Positions 1 through 9,429 of a stretch of DNA of 14,521 nucleotides are shown piece after piece. The DNA is from Ephemerocybe angulata. Lineage: Eukaryota; Basidiomycota; Agaricomycetes; Agaricales; Psathyrellaceae. The DNA lies in the NCBI GenBank assembly GCA_013368325.1, contig JAACJK010000270.1, positions 1 to 14,521 on the forward strand, given 5' to 3'. Positions within the stretch are counted from its first letter, which is position 1; each line of letters starts with the position of its first letter. The notes under the pieces were generated by a model that saw only the letters and a list, made by a program, of their open reading frames with translations, ran no database searches and was not told where the DNA came from. Position numbers and translations under genes: made by a program.

Positions 1-166
1 CCCACTACCAAGCAATGACGAAGGCTACAAATCCTACAGAATCACACTATTGTATCTATCCGCGAACTCTGGGATACCTGCACATTTATACATTCCACGC
101 TATCCATATACCACCCCTCCCACACCCTCAGTGTACATCTATTGACGAATTGATAGTCCCAATTTC

Positions 167-2632
167 TCAAGTCCAATCCTCAACCCAATTACCTGACTTA
201 ATCACTGACCCATTCGGATCATACTCATACTCAGCATACACGGGCACCCACACCTTCCTCTCTGCCCTCTCCCTCACTTCATCAGCATCATATCCCGAAC
301 CTCACTATCCGCCAAGTCATCCGCGCTCCCCGACCGCTTCAACCAGTCGCTACTCGCCGTACCCTCCACCACGGCCTGCTGCGCCACAGCAACCCCAATT
401 TCGTAGTTCACCTGCGGTGCGGCAGCAAAATCGGGCAGAAGCGCCTCGCCGTTGTACTCGTAAACTGCATCGGAGGACTTGGCGAGGGCGTCTTTGGACG
501 GCGCGGCCTCGATTGCGGGCGAGAGACGTGCGAGACGCTGCGCGCCGATGAGCATCGAGTCTGTGACTTCCTTGACTGTGCGAGGATGGCCCCGAACCCA
601 AGCCCGGGATAGATTAGTGCGTTGTTACATTCTGCGATCCTGCAAATCCAGTATCCATTAGCCAGTCAGAGAGTGCGAGTGATTCACAAACCTGAAGCTC
701 TTATCCTTTCCTCCCACTTTCATCTCAACTGTGCCAAACGGACTCCCAGTAGCGACCAAGGCTCTGCCCTCCGTCCACTTCATGATATCAACCGGCTGCG
801 CCTCCACCAACCGACTCGGATTGCTCAACGGCATGATAATCGGCTTCTCTCCATTCGTCAATCCCTGATCCATCGCTTTCACAACTTCCTCCGTAAACGC
901 CCCAGCAGCCGTCGAACACCCAATGAGCACCGTTGGCTTCACCTTCTTCACGGTCTCCAGCAGCCCCACACTCCCACTCTGCGCACTCTTACCAGCCTTC
1001 CTCGAAGGGCCTAACGAACTCGGCCTTCGCCTCAGTCCATTCCTGATTATGCTTGACCTCTCGCCCGTGTGGTCGTACAACAACCCCTCTCTATCGATGA
1101 GCCAAAAACGGCGGTTCGCCTCTTTGCGCGATATACCGTCCGCAGTGATCATGGCGTCGCGCACCTGCACGGCGATGCCCATGCCTGCGGAGCCGGCGCC
1201 GAAGATCACGTAGCGCTGGTCAGAGAGGCGGCTTCCTTGCGCCTTGCCAGTGGAGGCGGCGGAGGAGCGGCTCGACACGCCGATGGCGGCCATGATGCAG
1301 GCAAGGGTTACGGCCCCTGTACCTTGGCTGGTGGAGAAACGAACGAACGTGAGTCTGCAGGGTGGAAGGTGGGGAGTAAGGTGCTTACATGTCATCATTG
1401 AATGCTGCATGGGTTTCCCTGTATTTGTGGAGCAGGCGATATGCGTTGTTCACGCCAAAGTCTTCGAAGTGGAGGAGACTGTGTGGGTAGTACTTTCGGA
1501 CGAGTTGGACAAACCTGTTTGAGCGTTGAACGAGAATGGACACCCGTACGGGCAGAAAGACCTACTTGTCCACGAACTTGTCGTAATCTTCTCCAGTAAC
1601 GCGCCGATGCGGCCAGCCCTATCAAGGCGTGTTAGGACAGCAGCAGGCACGGACGCTCAGTAGGGACTGACCACGTAAAGCGGTCGTTTCAGCAACTGCT
1701 CGTTATTCGTGCCCACATCCAGCATGACTGCTAGGGTTTTGGAAGGGTCTAGGCCGCCAATAAGGCTGGAAATTAACGGTGGTGAGTTCGCGTAACAAAG
1801 ATGCATGAGGTGACATACGTATACATCGCTGACTTCGCAGTAGATATCTAGGTGACAACTGCGTAAGGTAGTGCTTCAACACGTGGGTCGATTTCAGCCT
1901 TGGACTCACCCCAATTCCCTGTGATAAGTGTCATTAGTGTCGGCGATTGTTCAGAAATGTCTGATAATGAATACGCACTCCAACTCCCTGGTCACCAATT
2001 CCCAGAATGGCTTCGGCATCGGTACAAAACAACGAGGTCGATCTCCTTGCCCCTTGTCTGCTCAAGGAACTCTTCCTCCATCCTGTCGATTTCTTTGAAT
2101 GTTAGGAACAACCCATCTGGTTTCCTGAAGAGGTGGGAATAGCTGGCAATGGCGTCCCCCTGCGCTCCATTCAGGCATACGACACTAAAAAGAGGTTTAA
2201 AGAAGACGGACCTGCGTAGGCGTATAGATGACAGGGACCAGCTCCTTCAAATGCCTCTGCAACAGGGCAAAATACAACGTCCAGTTCTGGTCCCTCAGGC
2301 TCTGCAAGAAGGTGTTCTTCCTGATCGCCGTCCCTTGCCTGGAGCTGCTCGTACGCTCTCTCGCATTGGTGCTCCAGCGTATTCTCGCGATAAGGAAGGC
2401 GCCCATGGAGACCGAGAGCCTTGCGCTCCTTGGGTGAAAAGGCGGTACCCTTGTTGAACCGCGGCGAGTTGAGAAGAGGGTCACCACGCAACGCCACCCT
2501 GAGCTTCTGGATGAGGTGCGCGGGTTTGTGCGCGTTGAGGCTTGGGTGGGGGAACGACATGGGCGATTGAGGGTCTTCCAGGTCGTGGTTCCTGATAGAG
2601 CTAAGAATAGGCTCGGAGTGGATTCGTTGCAT
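167..2632 (-). CDS. Malic enzyme (malate dehydrogenase, decarboxylating), nine exons, frame broken by six small indels
   Basis: Converts L-malate to pyruvate and CO2 with NAD(P)+ reduction. Exons read from the minus strand: 2632-2212, 2159-1979, 1918-1910, 1847-1819, 1765-1672, 1618-1566, 1514-1389, 1327-692, 639-167, all with GT/AG introns of about 48-62 nt; roughly 670 residues. The N-terminal malic domain shows FNKGTAF, the catalytic-Tyr motif VIYTPT, LGIGDQGVG, the Lys-bearing ISTAKSAMYT and LDVGTNNEQLL. Metal ligands lie in LLHFEDFGVNNA and in the family signature FNDDIQGTGAV. The NAD-binding domain has GAGSAGMG, then VLIGCST, MPLSNPS, ATGSPF, ECNNALIYPGLGFG, and a C-terminal VWVPVYAEYEYD. 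Start ATG at 2632 is the first upstream of the homology; the ATG at about 2560 is an alternative. Frame changes occur near 2330, 2025, 1065, 990, 578 and 285; the 1065/990 pair compensates. No mitochondrial presequence is obvious, so NAD/NADP use and location are undecided. Family identity is very secure; functionality depends on whether the indels are real. Confidence 0.93.
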
Positions 2633-3314
2633 GGAAGTATGTATGGCAGGCTGATGTCATCGAGGGGTCATGCTGCGATAGGGGGCTTTAGAGCGGTCGG
2701 CGTCTAATTCGCTGCGACCTGGAAGTCCAGACTGCTCCAGAGGAGGGTTCTCAAGGCCGAGCCTAAAATCGACTGGTCGGTCACAGAATTGCTAATGGAA
2801 AAAGACACTTGCGTCGGTAAGCAAAAAACATTGAAAATGCAAACACGGTACATACTGCTCATGCCCGCTCGTCCAGCGACGTATACCTTTGATTCTCAGG
2901 CTTCAGCTAACCCCAGCACCCATAACGAAGGCAAAAGTTCTGTGGAAATGGAGCATGAAGAAAAATAGGCCACTGGCACATCGCGTTGATTCCGGAGAAA
3001 TTAAGACGTCCGTACATGTGATTCAGAGGTATCGCAAAACACCTTTACTTGATGTGCCTGGCTTTGAAGCGGTGAATGACCACGGATCCGCCGGGTGACG
3101 GAGGTGGCAAACTTGAAAACAAGCGCCCGCCCCTTTCCAGCGTCTCAAAGTGTCGGCTAGTTCCGAGACGCCTTTGGCTTCCAAAACAATCTGGGACAGA
3201 CAAAAGCACAGCCACTTGCTGCAAGCTGCAAGCTGTAGCCAAGCTCAAGCTGCAACAGTCCAGCTACCAGTCAACTCATTTCAAGGGGTTTCTTCATCTT
3301 TATATCCTCAAAAG
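2633..3314. promoter_or_regulatory. Divergent intergenic region between malic enzyme and U1A-like copy A
   Basis: 682 bp separate the two start codons, which face away from each other, so promoters of both genes must lie here. I see no convincing TATA box at a suitable distance. The last 150 bp (from about 3163) are shared with the region upstream of copy B. The shared block contains GGCTTCCAAAACAAT (about 3176 and 12190) and a GCTGCAAGCTGCAAGCTG stretch. In copy A the CAAGCTG block is expanded by a local duplication. This is the best candidate for the U1A-like gene's own promoter/5' UTR. The rest (2633-3160) shows no coding signal. Confidence 0.5.
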
Positions 3315-4535
3315 ATGGCTGAAGTTCAAGCACCTCCAACGACCGAGGACAACGCTATGCAAGGAGTTGTCGACGCAGCGCCAACCCTCGCCCAACCCGC
3401 ACCAGTGCTCGCAGCTGCAACGGTAGAAGGCACAGGCCCAGTAGTAGCCGAAGGCAGCACCCGACGAATACTCCTGCGAAACGCTCTATATCAAAACCTA
3501 AACGAAAAGATCAAGCCAGACGGTATGCAACCTTTATCTATGCCCAATTCAATTATTGATTCGGATTCCAGTGATGAAAGCATCGCTACGCGGATTGTTC
3601 AAGACATACGGCGAGGTACTCGATGTTGTGGCCCATAAGAATCTGAGGATGCGGGGGCAGGCATTTGTTTCGTTTGAGAATGCGGATGTCGCGAAGAAAG
3701 CGATGAAGGAGGTGCAGAGGTTCCCGTTGTATTCGAAACCCATGGTGCGTGCCCTACATCCAGTTTTGGTCGATCTGACACTCACATACGCTTTACGTCT
3801 ATTCCATGACTGTGAATGACTCTTCAGCAAATCTCATTTGCACGGTCACGATCAGACGCGGTGGTGCAGAAGAAGGATCCCAACAACTTTGACGACCACA
3901 AAACCAAGCGACAGGAGCACAAGAGTCCGTTCTCCAACTTCTTCGACCCATACATACTCACATATTCCACGCAGAAGCGACGCGATACACAAACCCCTCA
4001 AAGCCAAGTTCCGCGCCAAACGTCTGGCAGCCGAAAGTTCGTCCCTCCCCGCATCTTCCCAGCGTCTACTAATCCGTGCCCACAGTCGACGGAGGAGCCG
4101 CGCTTCCACTGCCAAGCGGCCAGCCGTCCAGATGCCGGACGAGTACCTCCCCCCGAACAAGATTCTTTTCTTGCAAAACCTGCCCGAGTCGGTCACGAAG
4201 GACCAGCTCAACGCCCTCTTCTCCCAGTACCCCAATCTGTACGAAGTCCGTCTCATCCCGACGAAGAAAGACATTGCGTTCGTGGAATTCTTGGACGAGG
4301 GGAGTGCGGGTGTCGCCAAGGATGCGCTGCACAATTACAAGTTGGACGGAGAGAACAAGATCAAGGTGCGTTTGCCTTTCGCGTTACGAGCCGTGTTTCT
4401 GACCCCTCCCGCAGATTACGTTCGCAAGAAAATAGAAGATCTCTGCCTCTACCCTCCTCCTTTCTGTATCTCGGTGTACTCTTAATGTTCGCGTAAGGCT
4501 TGTGACTTGTCGGTTTCATGTAGGTTCTTTCGCTC
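3163..4535 (+). repeat. Segmental duplication, copy A
   Basis: A block of about 1.37 kb matches 12171-13545 in direct orientation. It spans the proximal promoter, the whole U1A-like gene with its introns, and about 100 bp of 3' flank (ending near the shared GGTTTCAT...TAGGTTCT). Because all five introns are present in both copies, the duplication was at DNA level and not by retrotransposition. Similarity is uneven: introns 1 and 2 are clearly diverged, while exon 3, exon 5 and intron 5 are nearly identical. Outside the block the flanks share nothing recognisable. Confidence 0.9.
3315..4435 (+). CDS. U1 snRNP A / U2B''-like two-RRM spliceosomal protein, copy A (frame disrupted)
   Basis: Homolog of the SNF/U1A/U2B'' family, which binds a stem-loop of U1 or U2 snRNA in the nuclear spliceosome. 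Exons: 3315-3522, 3572-3744, 3828-3924, 3975-4036, 4086-4365, 4415-4435 (TAG). An acidic/Ala-Pro leader starting MAEVQAP precedes RRM1 with RNP2 LYxQNL, NLNEKIKPD, and RNP1 RGQAFVSF, then FPLYSKPM and QISFARSRSDAV. A basic linker follows (KTKRQEHK, then KFRAKRLAAE). RRM2 has RNP2 ILFLQNL, EVRLIPTKKDIAFVEF and the terminal ITFARK. Corrected length is about 280 residues, matching human U1A. Compared with copy B, exon 1 lacks 2 nt near 3455 and 1 nt near 3490 (net in frame, scrambling about 12 residues just before RNP2). One C is missing near 4007 and one near 4110, so RRM2 is out of frame with RRM1 as sequenced. Sequence alone cannot decide U1A versus U2B''. Confidence 0.88.
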
Positions 4536-4592
4536 AACGAACTTTCAGCGTTTTTTCATAGGTGTCTCTTCCCACGGCATCCTCCATTATCG

Positions 4593-4641
4593 GCCCCGGC
4601 GCGCAGAGGGACGGCGTGTCCTCTGCGCACCGGAGCCGGGG
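4593..4641. repeat. GC-rich inverted repeat / hairpin
   Basis: The left arm CCCCGGC + GCGCAGAGG pairs with the right arm CCTCTGCGC + GCCGGGG. The loop is 10 nt, and six unpaired bases (ACCGGA) bulge from the right arm, giving 16 perfect base pairs. It lies about 160 bp past the stop of U1A-like copy A and has no counterpart after copy B. It could act as a folded 3' end element for a transcript from either strand. No flanking target-site duplication is visible, so a transposon terminal repeat is not supported. Confidence 0.7.
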
Positions 4642-4650
4642 AGGTCTAAT

Positions 4651-4830
4651 ACTGACTACTGACTACGGGTACTACTGACTACAAACACGACAGCTGCGGC
4701 AGAGGAAGAGTGGCGGCGCGAGACAGAGGTGGCCAGCTGCGACGGCGAAGGTGCGAGCAAGGGGAGCGTGACGGCGAGACGGCGATACTGACTACGACCA
4801 CGACAGAGAGGCGGTGACTGCGCCAGACAG
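4651..4830. repeat. Short imperfect repeats around ACTGACTAC
   Basis: ACTGACTAC occurs at 4651-4659, overlapping 4658-4666, again at 4674-4682 and at 4787-4795. After the last two copies the similarity continues (ACAAACACGACAG versus GACCACGACAG, then a GGCAG/GGCGG-type tail). This suggests an approximately 113-bp unit present about one and a half times. No coding function is visible. Confidence 0.5.
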
Positions 4831-4947
4831 GGGTGAGGGATGGGTGACGACGGACGCGGGCGACGACTGGGACAGGCGCGGCAGACGAGGGTGCCGGCGA
4901 GAGGGCATAGTGGCGGGATGGATGGGTGGGTTCCCATTTCCCCCAGG

Positions 4948-4954
4948 TTATATA
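4948..4954 (-). promoter_or_regulatory. TATA-like box, minus strand
   Basis: The minus strand reads GGGGTATATAACC, with TATATAA at 4954-4948. Downstream on the same strand is a C/T-rich stretch and an ATG near 4908 that opens only about 38 codons before a stop. The hairpin at 4593-4641 lies about 310 nt downstream. This could be the promoter of a short, possibly non-coding RNA, but position and composition are the only evidence. Confidence 0.25.
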
Positions 4955-5103
4955 CCCCAGTCTGCGTGCCCTGTTTACCCGTTAACCGGGTCACGAGGAG
5001 GGATTAAACAAGCCTCGGGGATAGACTCTTACGGATGTGTGGGCGGGAGTCCATGATGCCCTCTGTCGTGACGAAACACGGCTCGGCCCATCGTCCCCCT
5101 CCC

Positions 5104-5123
5104 CTCGTAGGTACTCGTAGGTA
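5104..5123. repeat. Perfect 10-bp tandem direct repeat
   Basis: CTCGTAGGTA is repeated twice back to back. It lies in otherwise featureless intergenic sequence and nothing suggests a function. Confidence 0.6.
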
Positions 5124-5594
5124 GTCCCATCTACTCCACCAGTGTGTGTATTCAGAGAATTAATATACAGTTGAATTCCTGCACAATATCCACAGGCTCC
5201 AAGGCCACTCTGAGATATTGCGATGCAGATCTCTGAACGCCAAGTCCGCGTTCTCACACTAGTCGGCTCGCTGCCTTTAGTGCGGGACTTGGAGAACTCG
5301 TCGCTTTGCCATGCCTGCGGTATTATCCCTTCAAGTACTACTGTAGGTGACTGGTAATTCAAGTTACATTCAACTCCCCAACACGGCGGAGGGGCGTAGG
5401 TGGAGAGCAGGTACTTGGGCTGAATTTCCCAATTGTGACGTTTCGCGCTACCCGACCGCACACCCTCACGGCATGATCTCCACCCCTGCAACATCCCGTA
5501 CCTCCGAGAATTGATTTCGACTCTCAGAGTCAGGCCATACAGCCCTCCAAATTATCCCCCTTCATCCCCCACCATGTCCTCCATTCTGCCTGAA

Positions 5595-7120
5595 GTCGCT
5601 CGCCGGACGTCGATACGTCGTGTATTCGAAGTTCCAGCACACTTCCATTGATCGTCTCTCGCCCCAGCCCTCGTCATCAACTCGCTTGCCCTCGCTGTCT
5701 CGGTGACGCTGTCTACAGTCTCGGTGAGTACTGACCGTATGGATGCTCTGTCCGCTTTCCTGACTTCATTCCAGGGACAGCAGTACAGTTGCGCCAGCCT
5801 GAGTCGTCACCTCCCCTCACGGTTCACTACACACGCGAGGCCGCTCGACACCGCTCGCCGGAAGGATTTCTGTTGCGTTTGGGCGCTTCCAGCGAGACGA
5901 CTGCAATGCTCGTTCCCTAGTACGTGGCTTTCTGGAGATTATGACGTGTCTACTGACTCATACGGAGTCGTCGCTTTATCTTGTAGAACATCATCGTTGA
6001 CATCCGGTCCTTCAAATATCCGCTGGCAGCGGCACTTGAATGTGCCTCAAATTCTTCCAATGTGTGTGGCTACCCTTCCCCTCCACAACCATCCAAACTC
6101 ATGCCCCCGACACGTCGCTCGCCGGACGCATTTCTGTTGCGTTTGGGCAATCCCGGCGCCATCACCTCGACTTTCGCATACGCGCGGGCACGGCACTCGC
6201 TCAGTACGTCGCTCGTCTCCCATTGTGGCCTCTCTGTTGACTACCATTCCCCTCCACGCCATTCAAACCCATCCCCAAAACACGTCGCTCGCCGGACGCA
6301 TTTCTGTTGCCTTGGGCGTCCCGGCGCCATCACCTCGACTTCCACATGCGCCGGCGCGGCACTGGCTCAGGCTCTGGTACGTCGCCCGTCTCCCCATGTG
6401 GCCCCTCTGTTGACTACCTTTCCCCTTCACGCCATTCAAACCCATTCTCCGGATCCAGACGCGTCGCTCGCCGGACGCATTTCTGTTGCGTTTGGGCATC
6501 CCGACGGCGCCATCACCTCGACTTCCCCATGCGCGCTGGCGCGGCCCTCGCTGCAGTACGTCACTCGTCTCCACTCGCGACCTCTCTGTTGACTCCAATA
6601 GTGTCTCTACTCAGCGTCTATGGCGTCCCGAGTCCAACACCCCAGCTCCGGATAGTGACTGCCACGTCGAAGATACGCGCCCGCAAGCCTTCAAATCTCG
6701 CAAAATTGGATACTGCACCCTCGGCGTCGGAGCCATGCGGTGCGTGCCTCATTTTCATGCTTCAGATCCATTGCTCACCGGACGCAATTCTGTTGTGTCT
6801 TCGTATCGACAGCGGGACCATGGGCCACTAATTTGATAGTTTTAGACGTGCGGCATTTCCTGTTCCGTGACAGCGTTTGCGGGATTTCGATCCGTCGTTA
6901 TTTCGCGATGCCTGGAAAAGGTATGTCATATATTTCATTTCATTATCTCCTTCCCAACTCATCCCGTTTTCGCACAGCCTACCGGAACATCAATAATCTA
7001 AAAAAGCCATTGAAATCGTGTACGTCCATCAACTCCTGCAATTTCCGTGCTTTGATTCTGACAGCATCAAGCTCGCCCGTCCCCCTCTCGCGGGATTCAT
7101 TTCTGTCGTGTTTTCGACAT
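5595..7120 (+). repeat. Degenerate tandem array of exon-intron-like units with a conserved core
   Basis: The core CGCTCGCCGGACGCATTTCT, usually followed by GTTGCGTTTGGGC, recurs in decreasing fidelity at about 5595 (partial), 5851, 6114, 6284, 6463, 6772 and 7087. The three best units (about 6070-6242, 6243-6416, 6417-6596) are 170-180 bp each. They share CATTCAAACCCAT upstream of the core, CATCACCTCGACTT after it, a GTACGT donor-like site (6204, 6377, 6556), and CTCTGTTGACT as a branch-point-like site. Unit 1 has its donor at 5920 and an acceptor at 5986. The core falls in different reading frames in successive units, and one unit has a 1-2 nt deletion in the core, so no frame is conserved. 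An in-frame run exists from about 5703 to 6413, but I would not call it a gene. Candidates are a decayed repeat gene, a spliced non-coding transcript, or part of an unrecognised element. Confidence 0.7.
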
Positions 7121-7523
7121 ACCGCCGAAAACTTTGAATCTCACGCATGGTACGTCAGCCTTGTATTTAAATTGCTATGATTTTCGGTACCTCACAGGTG
7201 ACAGCGCGGAGGATATATCTGGCGCCAAGCGTGTCATCATCTCTCGCGCCCTCGCGCTCACTCGGTCCCTCCCCAGCACGCTCGCATCGCCTCAAAGATC
7301 ATTCACGGAGCTTACCAGCTATTTTGAGTGGTACGTATGCACTTTGATCTGATGCCTTCTCCCTTTGACATCGCGATGCAGGCACCAGCGTGTTTTCTGG
7401 ACCGGGCCCGGCCCTTCCGTAAGCGCACATTATCCCATCATCCCGAGCACCCATCTCATAACCCCTTTTCCAAATTCAGGACTCTTTGAAGTAAATTTAC
7501 GGCTATGCGCAAGTTTCCCATAG
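6908..7523 (+). CDS. Possible small spliced hypothetical gene
   Basis: I do not recognise this protein. An ATG at 6908 starts a reading frame that stays open through four canonical introns: 6921-6977, 7020-7064, 7150-7204 and 7331-7381 (45-57 nt, with donors GTATGT, GTACGT, GTACGT, GTACGT and pyrimidine-rich CAG acceptors). It ends at a TAG at 7521-7523, about 153 residues. The product begins MPGKAYRNINNLKKPLK, is Ser/Arg/Pro-rich in the middle and ends LRLCASFP. Further intron-like stretches follow (7419-7479 with GTAAGC, and 7533-7612 with a GCTAAC branch point), so the transcript may continue. Exon 3 carries a degenerate copy of the core of the neighbouring array. The acceptor of intron 3 was chosen at 7204 because the stronger one at 7197 gives an immediate stop. 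The splice pattern is convincing; a translated product is uncertain. Confidence 0.3.
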
Positions 7524-7612
7524 TTCCCATAGGTACGCTTGTCCTCTTTTCCGTGTACGAAATCTGCGCTAACATGATTTATTATATTTATCATTTCGGC
7601 AGCGCAGGCGCC

Positions 7613-9420
7613 GCTCATCGCGTCGGATGATGTTGTCCAGTCCACGGTGCTTAATTTAAGATGTATAGAGTACCCCGCCTCGTTACGTAGAATTTCAGGG
7701 GTCCAGAAATGCCGTCGAAGTAAATGTCGTCACTTCGGCGGCACTGGGCCCGGCGGACTTTGAGAAATCGTAGTATCCGCTTTGGTTTCACCTTCGAGAC
7801 CTGGCAATTGCCCTACGCCGTATTTCGTTCTAGTAATATAGGAGATAGGCTATTTCTAATTACTATAGACTTAGTTTATACGACGAAATTGCGCCGGAGA
7901 ATAAGATATTGACGTTTCGCCGAGATAAGCGCCCATGGCGCTAAAGCGTCGCGTTCACTTCCTGGGCATTCTCCAGTGGACTGTAAGGCCCATAGTTGCT
8001 TACATGTGTAGTGTCTGTATCCCATGTATGTAATATAGCTACCAACCGAGTGTATTGGCGCCTTTGCTATGGTCAAATATCGAAACTACTTGGCATATAC
8101 TGGCTCAACCCTCCAAACCAAGGATCTGACTCCTGAGTGCCTCCGCGAGAAGTCTATTTTGCATACTCAGGGCCTACATCACAATTCTCAGATTTGGTGG
8201 CCGATGACTGGTAACCGCTCTCTGAAGCCGGCATGAGCATCCGAACATGCAAGTCAACGCCAAGATGGGAACCGCGACGAGACTTTGGTGGTGCGCGTCG
8301 AAGATGCGTTCGGCTCGTTTGGAGATATGTCAGGGATAAATAGGTATATAAAGGTAAATATAGATGACGTGTGCCATTCAGGAACCGATGACGCGCCGTG
8401 TGGATGCTCAATTGAATCCACGGCACTGGTAGAGCGGTTCTTGGTGATATAAGCGCCCAAGTGCAAAGGATGCGATTGCAGTGGTACTCGTTACATACAA
8501 GCCTCTAGGTTAGTAGGTACATTTGGATTACATACCTATCGCAATTAGTAGGGTACCCCTTACCTTCCACCAAGACCCAAACTCGTAGAAAAGCTGCATG
8601 AAGCCCACCTCGCTCTCTACTCCTCCACCCCATCCTACGCTCCAACCGTGCTCTCGCACCCATTCAAAGCCCATCTTACGTTTACTCACACACTAGCAGT
8701 AAGCGGTGACACAGCATTCTGACAGCTGTCACTCGGCCCAGGGAAAATTTTACAACTTATGTACTTGACTTATTTGCGTGAATGGGGTGAGCGGGAGAAT
8801 GTGTTTGGCGTCGATTTGCGTGAGTTCTGCGCCTGGGCGTTCGGTTGAGGTGGATAATGTCTGGCTTGGCAGCTAGATAGCAGGTTTATGTACGTATTTT
8901 GCGCTGGTGACCGGAGTCACCCAGATATCGTGGAATGTGTTTATAGAACCCCAGTTGGCGGATACTCGTCGAGTCGCTCATTCAACTGGTTAGATATAAG
9001 CAATACTTTTACTCAAATAGCTGCTACGTGTGGAAACTACATTGATACATACCATCCCATAGTTTATATGTCCCCCAGTAAGTCCCCCAACGAAAATGCA
9101 CAAGATCTTCGATCCCATCCTCCTCACCCCATTCACCATTACAACGACACTAATTCCAGATCTCGGCAAGTCTTGGCAGGCATAACCATCACACACGTAA
9201 GCCACACAGACAGCCTGAACTATGCTAAGGCCGACGGGGCGTTCCAGAGCCGTGAAGATTGGGCCAAGAGCGAATCGGCGCAGAGCGATACGCACGTAAG
9301 TTATTCTGGACGGCGGTTTCGCACACACTCACTCACCGGAGACTTCGCTTCCGAGACTTGGCATGACAGAATAACCTCACGCGTGTGTGAAGCTCGGGGT
9401 CGTCGGTGTGGGGGACTTGG
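7613..9420. other. Gene-poor AT-richer stretch
   Basis: No recognisable protein on either strand. 7613-7705 may still contain an exon and a short intron of the preceding transcript-like region (GTGCTTAAT... to TTTCAG near 7699). A hairpin lies at 7712-7741. The longest ATG-started frame, 8888-9427, has no recognisable motif and is crossed by intron-like donors (GTAAGT at about 9079 and 9297). No tRNA, rRNA or mobile-element signature was found. Confidence 0.55.
7712..7741. repeat. Small hairpin
   Basis: CCGTCGAAGT and ACTTCGGCGG pair at 9 of 10 positions around a 10-nt loop. It is isolated and has no T-run, so no role is assigned. Confidence 0.4.
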
Positions 9421-9422
9421 GG

Positions 9423-9429
9423 TATAAAA
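9423..9429 (+). promoter_or_regulatory. TATA box ahead of the intron-dense unit
   Basis: TATAAAA at 9423-9429 is followed within 40-60 nt by a long C/T-rich stretch (about 9460-9740), as often seen at fungal transcription starts. A run of regularly spaced introns begins at 9757. The arrangement suggests a Pol II transcription start near 9455-9480 reading rightwards. Confidence 0.4.

Larger units (their letters stand above)
4436..5570. other. Gene-free stretch downstream of U1A-like copy A
   Basis: No conserved protein is recognisable on either strand. The first 100 bp are the residual 3' flank of the duplicated segment. The stretch then holds a GC-rich hairpin, short repeats, a strongly purine-rich plus strand (about 4690-4930), a minus-strand TATA-like box and a small direct repeat, listed separately. 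From about 5130 to 5500 I see nothing specific. Confidence 0.6.

Noticed and set aside
15..551. 178-codon plus-strand frame at the left end
   Set aside because: It is the antisense shadow of the malic enzyme C-terminal exon, whose conserved protein lies on the minus strand.
3816..4496. Long alternative frame across copy A exons 3-6
   Set aside because: It reads the RRM2 exon in the wrong frame through introns 3 and 4; the conserved RNP motifs show the true frame. Opened by the 1-nt indels.
4593..4641. Inverted repeat as a transposon terminal repeat
   Set aside because: The arms are 10 nt apart with no internal element, no second copy elsewhere in the window and no target-site duplication.
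5595..7120. CRISPR array or simple satellite
   Set aside because: Core spacing is irregular (170-315 bp), spacers are themselves partly repeated, and the host is a fungus; neither description fits.
8888..9427. 179-codon ATG-started frame on the plus strand
   Set aside because: No recognisable domain, irregular composition, several intron-like donors inside, and it overlaps the TATA box at 9423. Kept only as part of the gene-poor stretch.
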